Shown: positions 1 through 6,944 of the stretch, piece after piece | How the letters are laid out: every line of letters starts with the position of its first letter | Position numbering within the stretch: position 1 is the first letter of the stretch | Assembly: GCA_017996675.1 (NCBI GenBank) | Contig: JAGOGN010000072.1 | Coordinates: 1 to 7,225, forward strand | DNA length: 7,225 bases | Origin: Lachnospiraceae bacterium | GTDB taxonomy: Bacteria; Bacillota_A; Clostridia; Lachnospirales; Lachnospiraceae | Direction: 5' to 3' | Program-made: the position numbers and the translations under genes | The notes under the pieces: model-generated | Databases searched by the model: none | What the model saw: only the letters and a program-made list of their open reading frames with translations | Told to the model about the DNA's origin: nothing

Positions 1-16
1 ATTAACTTGAAATTCA

Positions 17-27
17 TGAACAAAACC
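17..27 (+). repeat. End repeat R1, TGAACAAAACC
   Basis: Exact copy of the 11-bp motif. With one further base (ATGAACAAAACC, 16-27) it is a direct repeat of the right-end copy at 7074-7085. It is a candidate left att/core or recombinase-binding half-site. Confidence 0.6.
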
Positions 28-35
28 TACAGAAG

Positions 36-70
36 CCGCTAAGCCTTGAATTATAAAGGGTAGCGGTTTT
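36..70 (+). terminator. Terminator-like hairpin near the left end
   Basis: The outer stem pairs CCGCTA (36-41) with TAGCGG (61-66). The inner stem pairs CCTT (44-47) with AAGG (56-59), across a short asymmetric bulge and an 8-base loop. It is followed by TTTT, one G, and TTT. It would stop rightward transcription entering from outside, so it could end the upstream host gene or insulate the element. The T-tract is short and interrupted. The hairpin also sits between inverted motif copies R1 and R2, so it may instead be part of the recombination site. Confidence 0.4.
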
Positions 71-75
71 GTTTA
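65..75 (-). repeat. End repeat R2, inverted, 10/11 match
   Basis: GGTTTTGTTTA is the reverse complement of the 11-bp motif with one mismatch. It forms an inverted pair with R1 and overlaps the end of the terminator-like hairpin. A weaker direct copy, TGAACAGAACT (9/11), follows at 89-99. Confidence 0.4.
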
Positions 76-116
76 TAAAAATTAGAGATGAACAGAACTA
101 TTGGAAATGAACATAA

Positions 117-127
117 GGTTTTGTTCA
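117..127 (-). repeat. End repeat R4, inverted, exact
   Basis: GGTTTTGTTCA is the exact reverse complement of the motif. It is preceded by TGAACATAAGG at 108-118, so 108-127 reads TGAAC, ten bases, GTTCA, a dyad of the size expected for two recombinase half-sites around a spacer. The flanking AA is shared with R5, which gives a 13-bp direct repeat (115-127 and 160-172). It overlaps the candidate -35 box of the operon. Confidence 0.55.
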
Positions 128-148
128 GAAATAAAATAAAACTATAGT
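121..148 (+). promoter_or_regulatory. Candidate promoter of the recombinase operon
   Basis: A good -10 box, TATAGT (143-148, 5/6 to consensus), has a weak -35 box, TTGTTC (121-126, 3/6), 16 bases upstream. Transcription would begin near 155 and give a leader of roughly 135 bases before the first gene. The -35 box lies inside motif copy R4, so a protein bound there would compete with RNA polymerase. The call rests on box matching only. Confidence 0.35.
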
Positions 149-161
149 GTGGGGCTGAGAA

Positions 162-172
162 GGTTTTGTTCA
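162..172 (-). repeat. End repeat R5, inverted, exact
   Basis: GGTTTTGTTCA again. With the following TTTT it gives a 15-base match (162-176) to the reverse complement of the right end (7071-7085). This is the longest inverted match between the two ends and an alternative inner boundary of the element. It lies 45 bases from R4 in the same orientation. Confidence 0.55.
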
Positions 173-260
173 TTTTATGGTCAGGAAGAGGGTAAAGAAC
201 CCCGAGTATAGTTTAAATGCTAGCAAATTATAAGTCTGTTTTTTCGGGAAAATATCAGGT

Positions 261-288
261 ACAATCTCCACCATATGGAGGTGATTGT
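261..288 (+). promoter_or_regulatory. Dyad/hairpin covering the ribosome site of the first recombinase gene
   Basis: ACAATC (261-266) pairs with GATTGT (283-288). CC pairs (268-269, 271-272) with GG (280-281, 277-278) complete the stem, with one T-T and one A-A mismatch and an ATAT loop (273-276). The strong ribosome site GGAGGTG (277-283) lies in the 3' arm, eight bases before the GTG start at 290. In RNA the arm would hide the site and lower translation of the first gene. In DNA the same symmetry, around the perfect CCATATGG core, could be an operator for a dimer. Confidence 0.5.
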
Positions 289-289
289 A

Positions 290-1606
290 GTGGGAAATGT
301 AATTCCTATGACTGATATTGAAACAGAAAGAAAGGATTATCGCTATGCAGTTTATGAACACAAGTTAGTGGGACCAGATGAGATAGTTTATTCCAGATCG
401 TTTATAGTAATCAAGAATAAATATGATGTGATTATCCGCTTTACAAGGCTGCATAACTTTGTGGGTGCATATGAAAACAAGGTTTTTCGCCCTTTGACAT
501 CTGACGTCAAAGCAAAGATGCATTATATCTGCATGATGCTGAATTATGTGTTGATAGACCATTATGATGTCTATAAGGTTGATCATGTATTTAAAGTGAC
601 AAAGGAAATACTGACCTGTTTCTTTATGGATTATGCTTTGGAGAAAAAGGCAGATGGGGGTTATCGGGGAAGCCAGAGTATTGAGAAGTGTGTGTATGCA
701 GTGACACTGTTTTTTAAAAAACTCACGCACAAACATGGTGGATATTTGACGTTAAAGAAGGAGGAGTTGTATGTCGAGAGTCAGATTTTCACGAAACGGG
801 GAAGAATGATAAAGAAACAAGTTCCAGCTTTTCAAATTAGGGGGATTCAAGAGAAACAGGAAATATTCAGAGATATTCCTACAAAAGTATTTCAAATTCT
901 TATGAATCTGGCGGTCAGATATGCTCCAGATATTTCTTTCGCCATAGGTTTGCAGGCATTTGCGGGCTTGCGTCCGGGAGAAGTGTGCAATGTAAGGCAG
1001 GAAAGAAGTACAAAAGGTGCAGGTATTATCATGACATTTCGTGATGGGAAACTGATAAAGGCAGAGATAGACCTTACAAGAGAATACGCAATGAGAAGTG
1101 ATGGGGTGGTATGTGGAAGAATTAAGAAGGAACGAAAACAGTGTGTATATCCTCCATTTTTGGAAGCTTTTCAGACATTGTATGAATACCATAAAAAGTT
1201 TCTTACTCTGCATGAGTTTGAGGATGAGTTTAGCCCCATGTTTGTAAATAAAAGGGGTATGGCAATGACATATGATGATTATTACGCTAGATTCCAAAGA
1301 TTAATAGAGGTCAAACTCCGCCCAGTACTAATGAATCACATTGATCCAGAATACAGGATATATGGCCAGATGCTTTGTGAGAATCGACTTGGACCGCACG
1401 CACTCCGGCACTGGTTTTCGGTGCAACTGGCATTAAGGGGCGAAGATGTGGCCCAGCTTCAGTTTTGGCGTGGTGACATGAATCCGGAAAGTGCTTTTGG
1501 TTATCTACAAAATAAAGGAGATCTGATTCGAGAGCTGGCAAAAACAAACGAATTAATGGCAGATTTCCTTTTGGAGAAAGGTAAACGTAATTATGAAGAA
1601 TTGTGA
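290..1606 (+). CDS. Tyrosine recombinase/transposase A, TnpA-like
   Basis: Site-specific recombinase of the phage-integrase fold, expected to cut and rejoin DNA at the element ends through a covalent phosphotyrosine. The GTG start at 290 is chosen because GGAGG (277-281) sits eight bases upstream; the ATG at 275 overlaps that site and lies inside the dyad. This gives 438 aa, longer than Tn554 TnpA (361 aa). Box I is AGLRPGEV with Arg228. Box II is HALRHW with His370 and Arg373. The nucleophile is probably Tyr405 in FGYLQNK. Box III lacks the usual GH: the stretch before the tyrosine reads FWRGDMNPESAFGY, so Trp or Arg may replace the third histidine. An N-terminal core-binding region lies at about residues 75-165. 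The gene overlaps the next one by 14 bases. Confidence 0.85.
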   Translation: MGNVIPMTDIETERKDYRYAVYEHKLVGPDEIVYSRSFIVIKNKYDVIIRFTRLHNFVGAYENKVFRPLTSDVKAKMHYICMMLNYVLIDHYDVYKVDHVFKVTKEILTCFFMDYALEKKADGGYRGSQSIEKCVYAVTLFFKKLTHKHGGYLTLKKEELYVESQIFTKRGRMIKKQVPAFQIRGIQEKQEIFRDIPTKVFQILMNLAVRYAPDISFAIGLQAFAGLRPGEVCNVRQERSTKGAGIIMTFRDGKLIKAEIDLTREYAMRSDGVVCGRIKKERKQCVYPPFLEAFQTLYEYHKKFLTLHEFEDEFSPMFVNKRGMAMTYDDYYARFQRLIEVKLRPVLMNHIDPEYRIYGQMLCENRLGPHALRHWFSVQLALRGEDVAQLQFWRGDMNPESAFGYLQNKGDLIRELAKTNELMADFLLEKGKRNYEEL

Positions 1607-3524
1607 CTTTTTTGAAGCAGTTGCCACCTGGTCAGATGAGATGAATTCATATTATAAAGACTGTATTATCGATCGGACGAGACTTTTTGAATTCATGGAA
1701 ATGAATGATTGGTTTGATTTACATGTGAAGTACCTTAGTCAAAGGGAGAAGTTATTATTAAGAGAGAAGCCTTTCTTAATGAGAAGTCAGGATATTCAAC
1801 AGCTACGGGGAAGAATAGAAATCTGGTTGTCGGCTTATAAAAAAACCAATTATGAAAAACTGAAAATTCTTGAAGGACTTGGAAAACGTTTAGTACCAGC
1901 TACTACAAAGGCATATATGAGTTTTCTAATTGAAAGAAAGGTGCAAAATGAGCAATCATCGTGGCAACTTCTTGATTATCTTTTAGGCGTTCTTCATAAA
2001 GAGCTTATTGATTTAAGTGACGAGGAAATTGAAGAACTGTTAAATCACATGGAAACAGAAATTCCTTTGACAACCTCGATGCTATTTGCGAGCTTTTATG
2101 AAAATATTCAGCAGGAAAAGCAAAGAAATGGATGGGTGTATCGGTTTTCATCACGTGCTACTAAAGGAGATAATAGGGCGTATCCAGTAAGAGAATTCTC
2201 GATCATGGCTTATTGCATTTTTAATAATGATTACTGGGAAAGAGAAAAGCTTATTGAAAAAGCATGTAAGTCCTCTGTGTATGCAAATCTCTGGGCTTTT
2301 CTAGCAATGCATTTTGTCTGTGCTTTAAGAGCAACGGATATTGAGCGTTTGCCGATGCCGGATCTGCCAGTTCTGGGAAATAAATTCAGAGAGATGATAT
2401 TAGAAGGGAACATAGAAGATACAGGCTCTTTTGCCAGAGAGATGCAAATTCGGCTTCGCTATAAGCCGATGAAGCCGAGAAAGACGCAAGTGTTTTCAAG
2501 TGTACCTGAAATAAAAGTATTTATTCCCACCAGTCTTGAAAAGCCATTAGGAACTATTCTTGCTATTGCTGCGAGCTATTGTAAAGATGGTCAGATGGAA
2601 AGTGGTTTTATTAAACCGTCGAGGCGAATTGCGATAATCAGGCGATTTTTTGGTAAGACATTTTCTGATGCTTTGCAGGGAAAAAACTTTGCGAGCAGAC
2701 GGGCGAATAAAGCATATCTTCAAGGAATTGAAGTGATTGGTGATACGGATGAGGCATCGGCACCAAAGGGATATATGCTGGCTGCTCTTGCCCGTAGCCA
2801 TAGAGGTGGCATAGGAACACTGCCTGATATAACAGAAGTTTATTTAAAGGATGCTGCATTTTCAGGATATACACCGGAATTCATTGCGAGGGAAATGTTT
2901 GAAAGAGGAGTGTTTGGATTTGTGCCACATCTTTTATTAGAAACTTTGGAAGGAAATAATTATAAGGGTCTGTCAGTGGAAGAAAAGACGGCTCTCATAA
3001 AAGAAATAGGTATCACTCCATCAGGAATTGAAGAGTTGGTGAGGTTGAATGACAGGTCTCTGATGCAAGCAAGGGAGATCGTGAAGTCAGTGGTGACAGG
3101 AAAAGAGGAAATACCAGTTATTCTTCAACGGATTGCTTCTGGAAATGCGGTAGGAAAACAGGACGGAGTCCTTTGCTTGATGATGGCCTGTGGCTATACA
3201 TGCTGTTATCCGGAAAATTCAGCGTGTGTTGGATGTAGGTATGAAATCCATACAAAATCCATGATGCATCATATGGTCGGTGAATATTCTAGAATGCGTC
3301 GTTTATGTGTGGAGAAAGACGGTTGGAGGTATAAAAAGCTTATTGAGAAATCAGTACTTCCACCAATTGGGGAACTACTGAAAACAGTGCGACAGGTGTA
3401 TCCGAATTCGGATATGGATTTTTATGCAGAGATTATGGAAGGAGGTATGGCAGGGTATGATAGTGGCAGTGAATCAAATGCTGGAAGGGAACTATTCAAG
3501 GTATCTGATGATAACAAATATTGA
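1593..3524 (+). CDS. Divergent tyrosine recombinase B, TnpB-like
   Basis: Second recombinase-like protein, 643 aa, close in length to Tn554 TnpB (630 aa). ATG 1593 overlaps the end of the previous gene, with GGAGAAAGG just upstream. Box I is ALRATDIERL with Arg246. The rest of the active site is unorthodox. A box-II-like stretch ASRRANKAYL (Arg369/Arg370) lacks the leading histidine. About 30 residues later ARSHRGG carries His403 and TEVYLKD carries Tyr417, which I read as a modified box III. About 225 further residues follow, including a cysteine cluster (Cys533, 537, 538, 545, 548; pattern C-x3-CC-x6-C-x2-C) that probably binds zinc. The N-terminal ~220 residues are helical and charged, without a motif I recognise. 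Family membership is supported by box I, size and gene order; the catalytic assignments are inference. Confidence 0.7.
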   Translation: MKNCDFFEAVATWSDEMNSYYKDCIIDRTRLFEFMEMNDWFDLHVKYLSQREKLLLREKPFLMRSQDIQQLRGRIEIWLSAYKKTNYEKLKILEGLGKRLVPATTKAYMSFLIERKVQNEQSSWQLLDYLLGVLHKELIDLSDEEIEELLNHMETEIPLTTSMLFASFYENIQQEKQRNGWVYRFSSRATKGDNRAYPVREFSIMAYCIFNNDYWEREKLIEKACKSSVYANLWAFLAMHFVCALRATDIERLPMPDLPVLGNKFREMILEGNIEDTGSFAREMQIRLRYKPMKPRKTQVFSSVPEIKVFIPTSLEKPLGTILAIAASYCKDGQMESGFIKPSRRIAIIRRFFGKTFSDALQGKNFASRRANKAYLQGIEVIGDTDEASAPKGYMLAALARSHRGGIGTLPDITEVYLKDAAFSGYTPEFIAREMFERGVFGFVPHLLLETLEGNNYKGLSVEEKTALIKEIGITPSGIEELVRLNDRSLMQAREIVKSVVTGKEEIPVILQRIASGNAVGKQDGVLCLMMACGYTCCYPENSACVGCRYEIHTKSMMHHMVGEYSRMRRLCVEKDGWRYKKLIEKSVLPPIGELLKTVRQVYPNSDMDFYAEIMEGGMAGYDSGSESNAGRELFKVSDDNKY

Positions 3525-5091
3525 TGGTGAAAACCTGAAAAAAGCGGAAGAGATATTTAGCTATTACAGAAAACAGGAAGTGATCCGTGATGGAAGATTT
3601 TATGATAATGTCTGGAAAATTAGTGATGAGCGAAGCAGTGTATTGCTAAGATTTGATTTTTCAGAAACTGTGTTTCATGAGAAGGTTGAGCCGTGGTTGG
3701 GTTGTACAGCATCCTGTTATCAGGAGGCTGCCAAGGCATATGTGATGTTTCAGATGGGAACGCTCAGTTTGCCTTCTCTTAGGGAAATATCCACATCATT
3801 TCGTCAGTTGGCGGAAAAAGATTCGGAACAGGCAGTAAAAATGAGAAAAAGTATCACGCATATTGTAGAACTGTTGCAGATTATACCTGGCTATACTGCG
3901 GAAAGAGACTGGATAATGGAAGAACTGGAAGAAGCAGCATCTGCCATGCAGACCAGGAGAAAAAAGCAAAGAAAACTTGCAGATTTTCAATCATACTTCA
4001 GATTCCATGATGTTCTGAATGAGTATTGGAAGAATGCTGAAAGGGAAGAAAAATTGTATTACTTCCCCATGTATCTTTGGTGGAACCTTACAGCGATACT
4101 TCCTCTTAGACCCACTGAGTTTTTGATGATTCCAAGGGACTGTCTTGGAAATAATAACGATGGATATGAAATAACCATTCGGAGAACGAAGCTAAAGGGT
4201 GGAAACACTAAACTGACCTATACAATAGAAGGTGATTTCATCAGAAAAAAGTATTCTTTATCAAAACAGCTGGCTGAACAGATTTTGTGGTATCAGTCAG
4301 AGACAGAAGAGATGATTCCTTCTCAAATAGATGCTTTGTTTCGAAGAGAAGCAGGCAATAAATATAAGGGCGGGAAGCTGGGTACTTCATTGGAAGCTGC
4401 GTATGGATATAGTAATCTAAATTCTGCACTTAAGGTGTTCTTTCATGAAGTGATTGGAGATCATCAGGATATTTCCGCGATTCATCTGGGAGATACAAGG
4501 CATATTGCAATGATGAATCTTATTATTTCAGGCGGTTCGCCAGTTATCTGTATGGAGTTGGCGGGGCACGAGGATATTGATATCAGTTCCAATTATTATG
4601 CAAATCTTTCAACATTGGTGGAATGCGCGACTTATGAAATGTATCGTAAAACAAGAAAAGGAAATAAAGTTACGTTGAAAGGAAGCACCGATTATTCCAT
4701 TGTCCCAATAGATGAACTGACCAAAATTGAGGGTGGTTGGTGTAGCTCTATTCACCGAAAAAGACTGGAAGTAGATGATTGTGTTTTTGCGGTCAGTGAA
4801 GATGGTGAAATTGGTGCCTGTAACAGCTGTCGGCATTATCGTCCAGAGTTACAGGGGGTGCAGTTGGATTTCTATGATTCGGGTTCAGGAAAGCAGAAAG
4901 TAAATGCCAACAGCTGGTTTCTCCTGCATATGGTGGAAGCGGTTAGAAAAGGGATTGGATGCGAAGATGATATCAAAAGAGCAATTCTTAAACTACAGCA
5001 TAGCTGCAATCACTATACGGAATGTCTTTTGGAATTATATAGGAAGGATAATGGGAAAAATGGCAAGACCAAAGAAAATCAATACAGATGA
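3508..5091 (+). CDS. Tyrosine recombinase C, third of the trio, with C-terminal Cys cluster
   Basis: Third recombinase, 527 aa if it begins at ATG 3508 (AAGG six bases upstream, 17-base overlap with the previous gene). ATG 3457, behind GGAGG at 11 bases, would add 17 residues and cannot be excluded. Box I is LPLRPTEF with Arg201. Box II is LGDTRHIAM: Arg331 and the following His332 are kept, but the histidine three residues before the arginine is Gly. Box III is canonical, AGHEDIDISSNYY, with His354 and Tyr363 at the normal spacing of nine. Of the three, this protein has the most orthodox box III. After the catalytic domain come Cys412, Cys425, Cys438 and Cys441 (ending C-x2-C), a likely zinc knuckle. 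An N-terminal core-binding domain probably lies at residues 75-150. Confidence 0.82.
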   Translation: MITNIDGENLKKAEEIFSYYRKQEVIRDGRFYDNVWKISDERSSVLLRFDFSETVFHEKVEPWLGCTASCYQEAAKAYVMFQMGTLSLPSLREISTSFRQLAEKDSEQAVKMRKSITHIVELLQIIPGYTAERDWIMEELEEAASAMQTRRKKQRKLADFQSYFRFHDVLNEYWKNAEREEKLYYFPMYLWWNLTAILPLRPTEFLMIPRDCLGNNNDGYEITIRRTKLKGGNTKLTYTIEGDFIRKKYSLSKQLAEQILWYQSETEEMIPSQIDALFRREAGNKYKGGKLGTSLEAAYGYSNLNSALKVFFHEVIGDHQDISAIHLGDTRHIAMMNLIISGGSPVICMELAGHEDIDISSNYYANLSTLVECATYEMYRKTRKGNKVTLKGSTDYSIVPIDELTKIEGGWCSSIHRKRLEVDDCVFAVSEDGEIGACNSCRHYRPELQGVQLDFYDSGSGKQKVNANSWFLLHMVEAVRKGIGCEDDIKRAILKLQHSCNHYTECLLELYRKDNGKNGKTKENQYR

Positions 5092-5800
5092 TATGATACA
5101 GATTGTGAATGCCTATTTTACAACAGAGGCTGCGGGCAATCCAGACAGACTTAAATGTTCACTGCTAGAAGAATTTGCAGAAAGAAATGGCTATTCGGTT
5201 AAGGCATACGATTTCCGACGAGATATAAATGTCAGGAAACACTTGGAAGTATTAAAGCAGATGGTACTGGATGATAATGGTATGCGTATTATTCTGGGTG
5301 AATCTTATAAAAATCTGGATGTGAATCGCATATTAAAGGTGAGGCGTGATCCGGATGAGCTTAGAAAGGTTATGGGTGAAATGGATGATTATTGGAAACA
5401 GGTCTATGAAAATTCTATAGAGACTACGAAAAAAGCTGCGGAATTCAGAAAAGAGAAAGAATATCTAAAAGTTGAGCTAAAGTCTGTCACGCAAAGGCTG
5501 TGTGATTATCAAAAAGATAGTAGTGAGGCTGTTGCAAATAATAAGGCTTTACTTTTGGAAAACCGTTATCTTAGGAAGATGCTCAAAACCTACCTGTACC
5601 CAGCACTTGCAAATGAGATATTGCAACAGGATAATCTCATTAAGAATGCAGATAGTAAAGTGACGGAGCATGCAAAAGATAAGCTGATTGATGGCAAGTT
5701 TCCGGTAGCTTTGAGGGAAGCGACAGAGGTAGATAGGAAAATTCAAAATCATGAGGAGGTACTTCTGGAAAAGATGTGGAAAGAAATAGAAGGTGTATAA
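5051..5800 (+). CDS. TnpC-like accessory protein with coiled coil
   Basis: A 249-aa basic protein in the position that TnpC holds in Tn554; TnpC is a 125-aa accessory factor affecting transposition efficiency and orientation. ATG 5051 is chosen because AGGAAGG lies just upstream and the protein then opens with MGKMARPKK; ATG 5060 is the alternative. The same frame is open back to 4904, but that stretch overlaps the recombinase gene without a ribosome site. Residues 10-70 look like a small helical DNA-binding domain. Residues about 112-180 are rich in Glu, Lys and Leu with no proline, a probable coiled coil for oligomerisation. A second charged helix ends the protein. It overlaps the preceding gene by 41 bases and its stop abuts the next start. 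The TnpC analogy rests on position and architecture rather than recognised sequence identity. Confidence 0.65.
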   Translation: MGKMARPKKINTDDMIQIVNAYFTTEAAGNPDRLKCSLLEEFAERNGYSVKAYDFRRDINVRKHLEVLKQMVLDDNGMRIILGESYKNLDVNRILKVRRDPDELRKVMGEMDDYWKQVYENSIETTKKAAEFRKEKEYLKVELKSVTQRLCDYQKDSSEAVANNKALLLENRYLRKMLKTYLYPALANEILQQDNLIKNADSKVTEHAKDKLIDGKFPVALREATEVDRKIQNHEEVLLEKMWKEIEGV

Positions 5801-6862
5801 ATGGAGAGATGGATTTCAGAGAATTCTGATTTGATGAAACAATGGGACTATGAAAAGAATCTTCCACTGATACCAGAGACGGTTAGAGCGTTTTCAAATA
5901 AAAAAGTCTGGTGGAAATGCGCAGAGGGTCATAGCTGGCAGAGTGGCATTAGTAACAGAAGTAATGGGAACGGATGTCCGTATTGCTCAGGGAGAAGAGC
6001 AATTGCTGGAATTAATGATTTAGCAACTGTGAACCCAGTTGTTGCAGGTGAGTGGGATTTTGAAAAGAATCAGGGATTGACGCCGGATGCTGTAACAGAG
6101 GGTAGTTCTAAGAAAGTTTGGTGGAGATGTGAGAAAGGACACAGTTGGAAAGCAGTTATCTATTCAAGGCGCCAGAAAGGTTGCCCGTATTGTGCAGGCA
6201 AAAAAGTTCTTATAGGGTTTAATGATTTAGCTACATTGGAACCAAAGATTGCAAGTGAGTGGGATTATGAAGCAAACAAAGATTTACGCCCGGAACAGGT
6301 TACTAGAAAAAGTGGTAGAAAAGTCTGGTGGCGTTGTGAAAGAGGTCATAGTTGGAAGACTGCTGTGATGAATAGGGCATATGGAACTGGCTGTCCATAT
6401 TGTAGTAGGAAAAGGCTAAGCGTTGGCGAAAATGATGTAAGAACACTGCGTCCAGATTTGGTAACACAATGGGACTTCGAAAAAAATGATGGTCTTACTC
6501 CAGAAGGTGTGAGTATATTTGCAAATAAAAAAATCTGGTGGAAATGTGAGAAAGGTCATAGCTGGAGAACAGCAATTGCCAACAGGACAAGTGGAAGAGG
6601 CTGCCCATATTGTGGACGGAGGAAAGTAAGCAAAGGTGAAAATGACTTAGCCACAATCAATCCTGAATTACTGGATGAATGGGATTTTGATAAGAACCAT
6701 GGTTGCAAGCCAGCTGATTTCAGATCGAATTCTACTCGTAAAGTCTGGTGGAAGTGCAAGAAAGGTCATAGCTGGCAGGCAAAAATATACAGTAGAAGTA
6801 GCGGTAGTGGTTGTCCCTATTGTGCAGGGCGAGTTCGTATGAAGACAAGTTTTATCAGCTGA
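5801..6862 (+). CDS. Five-module treble-clef zinc-ribbon protein (DUF4379 type)
   Basis: A 353-aa protein consisting almost wholly of five tandem modules of 69-70 residues, phased by W-D-[YF] at Trp15, 85, 154, 224 and 294. Each module has the pattern W-W-[KR]-C-x2-G-H-S-W, then about 14 residues, then G-C-P-Y-C. All five zinc sites are complete: C40/H44/C59/C62, C110/H114/C128/C131, C179/H183/C198/C201, C249/H253/C268/C271 and C319/H323/C338/C341. This matches the probable zinc-ribbon family PF14311 (DUF4379), whose function is unsettled; in other proteins such modules occur with nucleases. No nuclease, helicase or membrane segment is present here. ATG 5801 directly follows the stop of the coiled-coil gene, with GAAGG seven bases upstream, so translation is coupled. 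The protein is positively charged and probably binds DNA. It could act in end or target recognition, or be a passenger. Confidence 0.85.
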   Translation: MERWISENSDLMKQWDYEKNLPLIPETVRAFSNKKVWWKCAEGHSWQSGISNRSNGNGCPYCSGRRAIAGINDLATVNPVVAGEWDFEKNQGLTPDAVTEGSSKKVWWRCEKGHSWKAVIYSRRQKGCPYCAGKKVLIGFNDLATLEPKIASEWDYEANKDLRPEQVTRKSGRKVWWRCERGHSWKTAVMNRAYGTGCPYCSRKRLSVGENDVRTLRPDLVTQWDFEKNDGLTPEGVSIFANKKIWWKCEKGHSWRTAIANRTSGRGCPYCGRRKVSKGENDLATINPELLDEWDFDKNHGCKPADFRSNSTRKVWWKCKKGHSWQAKIYSRSSGSGCPYCAGRVRMKTSFIS

Positions 6863-6909
6863 GGAGGTGATGGTTTATTATTGTAGAATTGAATATTAGA
6901 AAAATTAGA

Positions 6910-6944
6910 AGGGATTATTGCCATGCGCGCGATAGTCCTTTTTT
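6910..6944 (+). terminator. Rho-independent terminator of the operon
   Basis: An 11-bp stem with a single bulged G: AGGGATTATTGC (6910-6921) pairs with GCGATAGTCCT (6929-6939), including two G-T pairs. The loop is seven bases, CATGCGC, and a run of six T follows (6939-6944). It lies 47 bases after the zinc-module gene, so that gene belongs to the recombinase transcript. Confidence 0.85.

Noticed and set aside
17..172. CRISPR-like array
   Set aside because: The repeats are 11 bases, of mixed orientation and uneven spacing, and no cas gene is present; recombinase-binding sites fit better.
190..248. Possible attenuator in the leader: GGGT/ACCC hairpin against CCCGA (201-205) with TCGGG (244-248)
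   Set aside because: Stems are only four or five pairs, one with a 38-base loop, and the T-run precedes rather than follows the second stem.
365..1297. Open frames on the minus strand opposite the first recombinase, and similar ones elsewhere
   Set aside because: They lie opposite clear coding sequence, show no domain and lack ribosome sites, so they are shadows of the plus-strand genes.
3424..3507. Longest form of recombinase C starting at ATG 3424
   Set aside because: It would overlap recombinase B by about 100 bases without a ribosome site at 3424; the starts at 3508 or 3457 are better placed.
4904..5050. N-terminal extension of the coiled-coil gene back to ATG 4904
   Set aside because: It lies wholly over the recombinase C coding sequence in another frame and has no ribosome site; ATG 5051 follows AGGAAGG and begins a typical basic N-terminus.
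5843..6825. DNA-level tandem duplication inside the zinc-module gene
   Set aside because: The modules match clearly in protein but have diverged in DNA, so this is an old protein repeat and not a recent or slippage-prone DNA repeat.
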